From NCBI RefSeq assembly GCF_001824475.1, contig NZ_MHXN01000010.1, positions 1 through 41,562 on the forward strand: a DNA stretch of 41,562 nucleotides, read 5' to 3'. The position numbers were made by a program, and so were the translations under genes. Each line of letters starts with the position of its first letter. Position 1 is the first letter of the stretch. The stretch comes from Phenylobacterium sp. RIFCSPHIGHO2_01_FULL_69_31. Its GTDB lineage: Bacteria > Pseudomonadota > Alphaproteobacteria > Caulobacterales > Caulobacteraceae. Of the stretch, positions 35,325 to 41,562 are shown one piece after another. Below the pieces are notes generated by a model that saw nothing but the letters and a program-made list of their open reading frames with translations, was not told the origin of the DNA and did not search any database.

Positions 35325-35347
35325 TCCGCCCTGTCCTCGGCGAGATC

Positions 35348-36640
35348 CTACCTCTGGAACACCCCCACCAACTCAACGTGCGGCGACCACAGGAACTGGT
35401 CCACGGGCAGGACGCGCTCGAGGGTGAAGCCGGCATCCAGCAGGACGCGGGCGTCGCGCGCGAAGGTCGCGGGGTTGCAGGAGACGCCGATGACGCGGGC
35501 GACGTTCGAGGCGGCCAACTCGGCGGTCTGTTCGGCCGCCCCGGCGCGGGGTGGATCGAAGACCGCGACGTCGGTGTGCCGCAGGTCGTGGACCAGCAGC
35601 GGACGGCGCACGAGGTCGCGGGCCTCGGTCGTAACACCCTTCAGCCCGGGCGCGGAAGCGAGGCCCGCGGTCAGGGCCGCCACGGCTGCCGCGGAGAAAT
35701 CCGCCGCGTGAACGGGCGCGATCTCGGCCAGGCGGAAGGTGAAAGTGCCCACACCGCAGTAGAGGTCGGCGATCCGGTGCGCGCCGGCCGCCGCCACGGC
35801 CACAAACGCGGCCATGGCCACTTCCGCGCCAGGAGTCGCCTGCAGGAAGCTGCCGGGCGGCAGGCCGACCCGCGCCGGCCCCAGCCGCACCTGAGGCATC
35901 CGCGCCATATAGGCCATCTCGCCGGCGAGGGTGACGCGGGCGAAGTCTGCCTCCGCGGCACGCTCGGCCAGTTGCATGCGCGCGTCCGCGGACAGGCCCC
36001 CGCTCTTGGCCTCGACGCCGGTGATGTCGATGTCGAGGCCGGTGTCGGTCAGGGTGACGTGCAGGGTGGGCGCCGACTTCGGATGCTCGAACAGCGGCGC
36101 AGCCAGCCGCTTCAGGGCAGGGATCGCCGCCTGGATGGCCGGGTCGGCGATCGGGCAGACGGCGATGTCCACCAGGTCCCAGGACTTGCGGGCCTTGTAG
36201 CCCAGGCGGGCAGCGTCCCGGCCGCCCTTGCGAGCGTGCAGCGCTACACGACGGCGCGTGCCGGGCTCAGCGGCGAAGGGCGCCAGGATTTCCGTCTCGA
36301 TCCGTTGGCGGGCCAACGTTCCGACGAGTCGCTCGACCTTCCACGCCAGATACGGTGCATGGTCCCAGTGCTGCAGCGCGCAGGCACCGCAGGCGAAAAA
36401 GTGCGGGCACGGCGGCTCGACCCGCTCGGCGCTGGGCTCCAAGACCTCCAGCAGATCGCGTCGTTCGCCGGCGCCCTGCGCGCGCACGCGCTCGCCTGGC
36501 AAGGTGAACGGCACGAAGACCGGCCCGGGCGCGACGCCGTCGCCCTCCCCGCCCACGCTTTCGATGGTGAGCTCGACCGGCGGGCCCGGCGGCGGGCGCG
36601 GGTCGGGGCGCCCCTGGGGCCGGCGCTTGGGATACCTCAT
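35348..36640 (-). CDS. RlmD/TrmA-family RNA (uracil-5-)methyltransferase
   Basis: The 430-residue protein has an N-terminal TRAM-like segment (VELTIESVGGEGDGVAPG), iron-sulfur Cys78, Cys84 and Cys87 in CPHFFACGACALQHW plus a fourth near residue 160 (VCPIADP). The SAM-binding motif is IADLYCGVGTFTFRLAE, motif IV is VFDPPRAG and the catalytic Cys is in VIGVSCNPATFARD. It forms 5-methyluridine in rRNA or tRNA; the exact target is not clear from the sequence. The start ATG at 36640 lies beside a basic Pro-rich N terminus. It is cytoplasmic. Confidence 0.9.
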   Translation of the reverse strand: MRYPKRRPQGRPDPRPPPGPPVELTIESVGGEGDGVAPGPVFVPFTLPGERVRAQGAGERRDLLEVLEPSAERVEPPCPHFFACGACALQHWDHAPYLAWKVERLVGTLARQRIETEILAPFAAEPGTRRRVALHARKGGRDAARLGYKARKSWDLVDIAVCPIADPAIQAAIPALKRLAAPLFEHPKSAPTLHVTLTDTGLDIDITGVEAKSGGLSADARMQLAERAAEADFARVTLAGEMAYMARMPQVRLGPARVGLPPGSFLQATPGAEVAMAAFVAVAAAGAHRIADLYCGVGTFTFRLAEIAPVHAADFSAAAVAALTAGLASAPGLKGVTTEARDLVRRPLLVHDLRHTDVAVFDPPRAGAAEQTAELAASNVARVIGVSCNPATFARDARVLLDAGFTLERVLPVDQFLWSPHVELVGVFQR

Positions 36641-36665
36641 CGGGCCACCATCGCGGGCCGCGTGG

Positions 36666-36681
36666 TTAAGCGGAAATGAAC
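36666..36681. promoter_or_regulatory. possible imperfect CtrA-type site
   Basis: TTAA-GCGGAAA-TGAAC matches the CtrA consensus TTAA-N7-TTAAC at all but one base. It lies between the divergent methyltransferase and glycine-zipper genes. With one mismatch in a core half-site this is only suggestive. Confidence 0.3.
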
Positions 36682-36784
36682 GAACATGAACGAGATTCTC
36701 AACGGCCGTTCAGGTTCGCGCCAGCATCTTGCCGGAAAGCGTCGCCGTAGTGCGGCCGAGAGCATCGAAATCGAGGGATACCGA

Positions 36785-37387
36785 ATGTCCACGCAGGTCA
36801 CCATCGCCAAGGCCGCAGCCGCCGCGCTCGCCGGCGTGATCGCGCTGGGCGCGTGCGCTCCGGCGCTGGCCCAACCCGCGGGTCCGTACACCACCCGCAC
36901 CACCACCGGCTACTACTACGACGCCTGCAGGCGCGATCAGACCCAGCGCGGAACGGTCGGCGCGGTGCTGGGCGGTGGCGCGGGTGCGGTGATCGGCTCC
37001 AACGCCGCGGCGCGCAACGCCCGCACGGAAGGCGCCCTGCTGGGCGGCCTGCTGGGCGCGGTGATCGGCGGCGTCGTGGGCAACAAGAGCGCGGCCTGCG
37101 TATCGCCCAGCAGCTACTACGACAGCGCCCCGCCCCCGCCACCGCCCGCGGCGTCCAACGGCAGCTACTACGACCGCGACGCCTACGCCGACTCCGCGGC
37201 CGCCCAAGCCCGCGAGGACGCTTGGCGCGAAGAGCCCATCGAGCGCTATCGCGCCGCCGAGCGTCCCGCCGAGCCGGACAGCTGCACCCTGGCGGAAAGC
37301 CCGATCTACATGCCCGACGGCCGCACCCAGACGCGCTTCGTCCGGGTCTGCCGCGACGCCAACGGCAAGTACGCCGTCGTCGACTGA
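36785..37387 (+). CDS. envelope protein with glycine-zipper (17 kDa antigen-like) domain
   Basis: The 200-residue protein has a signal region MSTQVTIAKAAAAALAGVIALGACAPALAQ. This could be a lipobox (LGAC) or a normal cleavage after ALA, so the anchoring is uncertain. Residues about 55-105 form a glycine-zipper two-helix hairpin (GTVGAVLGGGAGAVIG, GALLGGLLGAVIGGVVG) typical of 17 kDa surface antigen proteins. A Tyr/Pro-rich middle and a Cys-containing C-terminal domain (SCTLAESPIYMPDGRTQTRF) follow. GAGGGA lies 6 bases before the chosen ATG, better than an ATG at 36686. A strong terminator follows. Confidence 0.82.
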   Translation: MSTQVTIAKAAAAALAGVIALGACAPALAQPAGPYTTRTTTGYYYDACRRDQTQRGTVGAVLGGGAGAVIGSNAAARNARTEGALLGGLLGAVIGGVVGNKSAACVSPSSYYDSAPPPPPPAASNGSYYDRDAYADSAAAQAREDAWREEPIERYRAAERPAEPDSCTLAESPIYMPDGRTQTRFVRVCRDANGKYAVVD

Positions 37388-37413
37388 ACCATCTCCAAGT
37401 CGAGTGTCAAACT

Positions 37414-37445
37414 GGGCCGCCCGGCGTATCGGGGCGGCCCTTTTT
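37414..37445 (+). terminator. rho-independent terminator after the glycine-zipper gene
   Basis: A perfect 9-bp stem (GGGCCGCCC with GGGCGGCCC) with a 9-base loop is followed by five Ts. It ends directly at the 3' end of the convergent tlyA. Confidence 0.88.
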
Positions 37446-38174
37446 CTATGGGCGGACGGCCCACAGCAGGAATTCGCGGGCGCCGTCGCCGCCCAGGATC
37501 GGACTGTCGGCGACCTCGCCGACGCGCCAACCCTGCCCCTCGACGAACGCCCGAACGGCCTCCAAGGCCCGCGACCGCGCCGCCGCGTCGGTGACGAGGC
37601 CCCCCTTACCGACATGCTCACGGCCGACTTCGAACTGCGGCTTCACCAGGGCGATGAGGTCGGCGCCAGCTGCGGCCAGGCCCAACGCCGCCGGCAGCGC
37701 CTTTTCCAACGAGATGAAGCTGACGTCGGTGACGATCAGGCCTGGTGGCTCCGGGATCAGGGCCGGCGTCAGGTCGCGCGCGTCGGTAGCCTCCATGGCG
37801 ACGACGCGCGAGTCGGCGGCGATTCTGGGATGGAGCTGCCCTCGTCCCACGTCGACCGCATAGACCCGCGCCGCGCCGCCCCTCAGGCAGACTTCGGTGA
37901 AGCCGCCGGTCGAAGCGCCGACGTCCAGCACAACGCGCCCGGAGACCGGCACAGGCCAGAGATCCAGCGCATGGGACAGTTTCAAGGCGCCGCGTCCGAC
38001 CCAGGGATGGGCCGCAACGGCCTCGACGACCGCCGCCTCCTCGATCAGTTCGGACGCCTTGGCGACCGGCCGGCCGTCCGCCGTCACCCCACCCGCCTCG
38101 ATCGCCGCGCGCGCCTTGGCCCGGCTTTCGAACAGGCCGCGGGCGACGAGCAGCAGGTCGGCGCGGGTCCTCAG
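37446..38174 (-). CDS. tlyA: TlyA-family rRNA methyltransferase, probable CTG start
   Basis: The protein has an S4 RNA-binding domain (residues about 1-60, RADLLLVARGLFESRAKARA) and an FtsJ-like methyltransferase domain with VVLDVGASTGGFTEVCL, ALVKPQFEVG and a C-terminal GNREFLL-like GAREFLLW. TlyA makes 2'-O-methylcytidine in 16S and 23S rRNA. No ATG, GTG or TTG lies at the family start. The CTG at 38174 fits: it restores the S4 domain (242 residues), has GGAGGAG with a 5-base spacer, and overlaps the ligase stop as CTGA. The GTG at 38087 would lose half the S4 domain. Confidence 0.85.
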   Translation of the reverse strand: MRTRADLLLVARGLFESRAKARAAIEAGGVTADGRPVAKASELIEEAAVVEAVAAHPWVGRGALKLSHALDLWPVPVSGRVVLDVGASTGGFTEVCLRGGAARVYAVDVGRGQLHPRIAADSRVVAMEATDARDLTPALIPEPPGLIVTDVSFISLEKALPAALGLAAAGADLIALVKPQFEVGREHVGKGGLVTDAAARSRALEAVRAFVEGQGWRVGEVADSPILGGDGAREFLLWAVRP

Positions 38175-39925
38175 GCGGGCTCCTCCACGAAGAGCTTCTT
38201 CAGTTCGCTCTTCAGGATCTTGCCGTTCGCGTTGCGCGGCAGGGTCTCGTGCCAGAACTTCACCGCCACCGGCACCTTGAAGGCGGCCAACCGCTCCGCC
38301 ACGTGGGCGCGCAGCTCCTCCTCGGTCGCCTCGTGGCCGGGCTTCAGCGTCACCACGGCGGCCGGCTCTTCTCCCAGGATCCGGTGCGGCTTGGCCACCA
38401 CGGCGGCGTCCATGACCGCCGGATGGTCATAAAGGACGTTCTCGACCTCGACGCAGTAGATGTTCTCACCGCCACGGATCAGCATGTCCTTAGCCCGGTC
38501 GATGATGAAGCAGAAGCCTTCCTCATCGAGCCGCGCCAGGTCCCCGGTCCGCACCCAGCCGTCGACGAAGGTCTGGGCGGTGGGCTCGGGCTTGTTCCAG
38601 TAGGCGCGGGCGTTCATCGGCCCCTTGGACCAGAGTTCGCCAACGCTGCCGGGTGGCAGCACGGTGAGGCCGTCCGCGGGATCGCGGATCTGCAGCTCGG
38701 CCACCGCGGCGGCCGGCCCGCAGCTGTCGGGACGGTTCTGGTAGTCCTCGGCGCTGTTCGAGGTGACGGTGGCGCAGGTCTCGGTCATGCCCCAGCCCTG
38801 GCCGGGCTGCGACTTGGGGAACACCTCCTTCAGCCGCCGGACCAGCTCCGGCGCCGACGGCGCGCCGCCGTACGAGACGCTTTCGAGGGACGACAGGTCG
38901 TAGTTGCCACGGGCCGGATGCTCCAGGAGCTGCCAGGCGATGGTCGGCACGCCACCGGCCGTGGTGACCTTCTCCCGCTGGATCAGCTCGAAGGCGCGGA
39001 TCGGCTCCCACTTGAACATCAGCACCAGCTTGCCACCGGTCGCCAGGGTCGGGTTCAGCACGGCGAAGCAGCCAGTGACGTGGAAGAACGGCACCGACAG
39101 CAGGGCCGACCGCTGGGGCGCGTCCGGATCCGGCGCCGGCGGCATCTCGCCCTTGCGCAGGAACGTGCGCGCGCCGGCCGCGCCGGCGGTGAAGATGTTG
39201 CAGTTCACGGCCCGGTGGGTGGCCAGCGCGCCCTTGGGCTTACCGGTCGTCCCGGAGGTATAGAAGATCGTGGCGTCGTCGTCGGTGTCGATCTCGACGG
39301 GCGGGATCGGCTGGTCGGGCAGCTTCACCCAGTCGTTCGGCGCGCCCAGCACCTCTTCCAGCTTGCTGATGTAGGGGTGGGCGATCTCGTCCACCTCGCG
39401 GCTGACGTAGACGTGCTTCAGGTCGGGGCAGTTGCCGAAGTGCTCCGTCATCCGGCTGTAGCGCTCGGCGTCCATGACCGCGACCTTCGTCCCAGAATCG
39501 GTCAGGCCGTATTCGAGCTCGGGACCGGTCCACCAGGCGTTCAGCGGCGTTACGATCGCACCGATCGAGGCGGCCGCGTAGAAGGCGACCACCCATTCGG
39601 GCACGTTGCGCATGATGACGGCGACCCGGTCGCCCTTCTCGACGCCCTGAGCCTGAAGCTCGACGGCGAACCGGGCGACGGCCCGATAGAAGGCGTCGTA
39701 GGTGACGCGCTCGTCCTCATAGACCAGGAAGACTTTGTCCCCGTGGGTCTTGGCCATCTCCGCCACGGCGCGCAGCGTCGGCGGCTGGTTCTTCCAGACC
39801 TTCAGCGGAACGCCGCGGATCGTCGCCTCACCGATCTCGGTCGGCAGGCCGGGCTGGCCCAGCAACGCATGAGCCTGCTGGATGGACATGGCGGGCCAAC
39901 CGGGCGGCAGAACGGCCTCGGACAT
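38171..39925 (-). CDS. acyl-CoA synthetase (AMP-forming, FadD-like)
   Basis: The 584-residue ANL-superfamily enzyme has the AMP-binding P-loop-like TIFYTSGTTGKPKGA, GWGMTETCA (A5), VRTGDLARLDEEGFCFIIDRAKDMLIRGGENIYC (A7-A8, split here by family reading) and a C-terminal PRNANGKILKSELKK with the catalytic Lys. It activates a fatty or other carboxylic acid to its CoA ester; the substrate is unknown. The ATG at 39925 has GGAG about 10 bases upstream. It is translationally linked to tlyA by the CTGA overlap. Two Fur-like sites lie between it and the divergent receptor. Confidence 0.92.
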   Translation of the reverse strand: MSEAVLPPGWPAMSIQQAHALLGQPGLPTEIGEATIRGVPLKVWKNQPPTLRAVAEMAKTHGDKVFLVYEDERVTYDAFYRAVARFAVELQAQGVEKGDRVAVIMRNVPEWVVAFYAAASIGAIVTPLNAWWTGPELEYGLTDSGTKVAVMDAERYSRMTEHFGNCPDLKHVYVSREVDEIAHPYISKLEEVLGAPNDWVKLPDQPIPPVEIDTDDDATIFYTSGTTGKPKGALATHRAVNCNIFTAGAAGARTFLRKGEMPPAPDPDAPQRSALLSVPFFHVTGCFAVLNPTLATGGKLVLMFKWEPIRAFELIQREKVTTAGGVPTIAWQLLEHPARGNYDLSSLESVSYGGAPSAPELVRRLKEVFPKSQPGQGWGMTETCATVTSNSAEDYQNRPDSCGPAAAVAELQIRDPADGLTVLPPGSVGELWSKGPMNARAYWNKPEPTAQTFVDGWVRTGDLARLDEEGFCFIIDRAKDMLIRGGENIYCVEVENVLYDHPAVMDAAVVAKPHRILGEEPAAVVTLKPGHEATEEELRAHVAERLAAFKVPVAVKFWHETLPRNANGKILKSELKKLFVEEPA

Positions 39926-40072
39926 ATGAACGCTTCTCCCGTTGCGTGCGCCTGGAATCCATGCCCCGGCGTCAACATAGGTGAACAACCATAACCTAGC
40001 GCCGGAGGCAAACGCCCGACGGCGTTATCCGCGACGGTCCGCACGGCGACACCGGTGGACATATCGATCTCT

Positions 40073-40087
40073 TGCGAACAATTCGCA
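40073..40087. promoter_or_regulatory. Fur-like palindrome 1
   Basis: TGCGAAC-A-ATTCGCA is a 7-1-7 inverted repeat with one mismatch; extended by one base each side it is TTGCGAA-CAA-TTCGCAA, a perfect 7-3-7 palindrome. It resembles the TGCGAAT-N-ATTCGCA form I associate with alphaproteobacterial Fur. It lies 73 bases before the receptor start. Confidence 0.6.
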
Positions 40088-40126
40088 ACAACTTGCTCCG
40101 CTAGCCCCGCCTCGCTAAGACGCGAT

Positions 40127-40141
40127 TGCGAGTCATTCGCA
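40127..40141. promoter_or_regulatory. Fur-like palindrome 2
   Basis: TGCGAGT-C-ATTCGCA is a second 7-1-7 repeat with one mismatch, centred 54 bases from the first. It lies only 19 bases before the receptor GTG start and 7 bases before its ribosome binding site, so a bound repressor would cover the promoter or early transcript. Confidence 0.6.
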
Positions 40142-40160
40142 TATCTTCGAGGAGTACCGC

Positions 40161-41531
40161 GTGCGCCGCCTTTTGAACTTCGTTTCGCCTCTGGCCCTCC
40201 TGACCGCAACGCCCGCGCTCGCGGACGCCGCGGGCGACGCCCCCGCCTATCTGGAGGGCGTGGTCGTCGAGGGCGAACTGATCCGGACGGCGGCGGGCAA
40301 GACCGACACGGCGGTGATCGACACGCCGCAGGCGATCAGCGTGGTGACGAGCGCGCAATTCCTGGAGCGCGGCGCACAGAACCTCCAGGAGACCCTGCGG
40401 TATACGGCGGGCGTGGTCGCGGAGGCCTATGGCAACGACGGGCGCAATGATGACTCCTTCGTCCGGGGCGTCGAGGCGCCAATCTATCTTGATGGCCTGC
40501 GCCAGACCTTCGGCTACTACAGCCCGCGCACCGACATCCACATGCTGGAACAGGTGGAGGTGCTGAAAGGTCCCGGCGGCTCGCTTTACGGGTCCGGCGC
40601 CATCGGCGGTTTGATCAACCAGACCAGCAAGCGCCCGCAGTTCACCCGCGCCGGCGAGGTCTCGGTCGCATACGGCACGCACCATCGCTACGAGGCGGCG
40701 GCCGACGTCACCGGACCGTTGGACGAGGCGGGAACGCTGGCCGTGCGGCTCGTCGGCGTCCTGCGGGAGTCCGGAACCCAGACCGACTATGTCGAAGACG
40801 ACCGGTTCCTTCTGGCCCCCTCGCTGACCTGGGCCCCCAACGAGCGGACCACGCTGACCCTACTCGGCCGCTATCAGAAGGACCAAGGCGGCACGATTTC
40901 GACCTTCGTGCCGATCGCCGCCAGTCTGGGCGCGGCCCCGGGCCGCCGTCTGCCGACGTCGCGCTTCCTCAGCGAGCCCGATTGGGAAAAGTACGACACC
41001 GAGACCTTTGCCGTCAGCCTGCTGGCCGAACACCGACTGAGCGACGCCATGACACTGCGCAGCAACAGCCGTTACCTGGACGCCAACGTCGACTACCAGA
41101 GCATCTATCCGGACAGCTATTCGAACCCCACCCAGCCGTTCGTCGACCCCGATCGGCGGGTGCTGAACCGCTACATCTGGGCGATCTATCCCGAGATCGA
41201 GACCTTCACGACCGACAACCACCTGCAGGCGGGGTTCGCCACGGGCGGGCTCCAGCACGAACTGCTCGTGGGGGTCGAGTATCAGAAGTATTCCGAGAAG
41301 AGCGAGTTCGCCTCGGGCCTCACCACCCCGATCGACGCCTACGCGCCGGTCTACGGGAACTACACGGTCCCCGACCGCCTCGCGAACCCCACCGACCGCC
41401 TCAGCCAGGTCGGCTTCTATGTCCAGGACCAGATCAGGCTGGACCGGGTTTCGGTCCTGCTGGGCGTGCGCCGGGATCGCGCCATGTCTGGACGGCTCCC
41501 CGTTGGCAAGGTTGATCTGAGAGTTCTGTGA
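40161..41531 (+). CDS. TonB-dependent siderophore receptor, apparently 3'-truncated
   Basis: The GTG start has GAGGAG 6 bases upstream. A signal peptide (MRRLLNFVSPLALLTATPALA) precedes a plug domain (about 45-155: IDTPQAISVVTSAQFLERGA, SFVRGVEAPIYLDGLRQ, QVEVLKGPGGSLYGSGAIGGLINQ). Barrel strands then run to VGFYVQDQIRLDRVSVLLGVRRDR. It would import a ferric siderophore across the outer membrane. Full receptors have roughly 650-750 residues, but this frame stops after 456, and the last 15 residues or so do not look like a barrel. The 3' part seems replaced from about 41485. Two Fur-like sites upstream indicate iron control. A sequencing error is an alternative. Confidence 0.85.
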   Translation: MRRLLNFVSPLALLTATPALADAAGDAPAYLEGVVVEGELIRTAAGKTDTAVIDTPQAISVVTSAQFLERGAQNLQETLRYTAGVVAEAYGNDGRNDDSFVRGVEAPIYLDGLRQTFGYYSPRTDIHMLEQVEVLKGPGGSLYGSGAIGGLINQTSKRPQFTRAGEVSVAYGTHHRYEAAADVTGPLDEAGTLAVRLVGVLRESGTQTDYVEDDRFLLAPSLTWAPNERTTLTLLGRYQKDQGGTISTFVPIAASLGAAPGRRLPTSRFLSEPDWEKYDTETFAVSLLAEHRLSDAMTLRSNSRYLDANVDYQSIYPDSYSNPTQPFVDPDRRVLNRYIWAIYPEIETFTTDNHLQAGFATGGLQHELLVGVEYQKYSEKSEFASGLTTPIDAYAPVYGNYTVPDRLANPTDRLSQVGFYVQDQIRLDRVSVLLGVRRDRAMSGRLPVGKVDLRVL

Positions 41532-41562
41532 GGCTGGTCGGTGCGGCCATGTCTTCGACCTG
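41486..41562. other. unexplained sequence after the receptor break
   Basis: From about 41486 the sequence no longer reads as receptor and the frame closes at 41529-41531. It is less GC-rich (for example a run with GTTGATCTGAGAGTTCTG). An ATG at 41549 begins a frame reading MSST before the edge. This could be the end of an inserted element, but no inverted repeat or transposase can be seen in so short a stretch. Confidence 0.35.

Overview
This window looks like chromosomal DNA from a member of the Caulobacterales (Caulobacter, Phenylobacterium or a close relative). That is inferred from very high GC, the flbT-flaF-flagellin block beside a FlmG-type flagellin glycosyltransferase, a TTAA-N7-TTAA CtrA-type box, a GTTC-N7-GTTC alphaproteobacterial LexA box and family resemblance throughout. 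Genes are densely packed on both strands. I saw no rRNA, tRNA, CRISPR array, complete insertion sequence, prophage or replication origin.

Bases 1-5125 form a flagellin expression and glycosylation region. A flagellin gene (cut by the window edge) has a sigma-54 promoter. Behind it lie flaF and flbT, which control flagellin synthesis and secretion. Facing away is flmG, a TPR/glycosyltransferase fusion with a CtrA-type box upstream. After an unknown, very acidic ORF come pseF and pseH, two steps of pseudaminic acid synthesis, overlapping as ATGA. Together they make a sugar nucleotide, transfer it to flagellin and regulate flagellin output.

Bases 5311-12794 hold a MoxR AAA+ ATPase, a probable alanine-rich lipoprotein whose ribosome binding site lies inside a terminator-like hairpin, a RibD-C/DHFR-like reductase, a small unknown protein, a universal stress protein, an HD hydrolase coupled to an NrtR-like Nudix-derived regulator, a fatty acid hydroxylase with a coupled membrane-anchored protein, and an outer membrane beta-barrel.

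Bases 12990-23001 hold a FabH-like ketosynthase, an exported D-aminoacylase-like amidohydrolase lacking the usual HxH metal motif, the glyQ-glyS-ppdK run, a small exported protein and a fasciclin protein. Bases 23383-25371 are glnK-amtB, the PII/ammonium transporter pair, ending in a strong terminator.

Bases 25380-39925 are mainly housekeeping: ispE, a TPR lipoprotein, ETF-ubiquinone oxidoreductase, an M48 protease, a family-4-like uracil-DNA glycosylase, a soluble lytic transglycosylase, a small glycosyltransferase-like protein, a radical SAM protein behind a perfect LexA box, an RlmD/TrmA-type RNA methyltransferase, a glycine-zipper envelope protein, TlyA (apparently starting at CTG in a CTGA overlap) and an acyl-CoA synthetase. 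The window ends in a TonB-dependent siderophore receptor behind two Fur-like palindromes. Its frame stops early near the right edge, which suggests disruption.

I found no convincing wholly new system. The most unusual signals are the CTG start of tlyA, the LexA box before the radical SAM gene, the paired Fur-like sites with a broken receptor, the HD/NrtR-like pair and the metal-site changes in the amidohydrolase.
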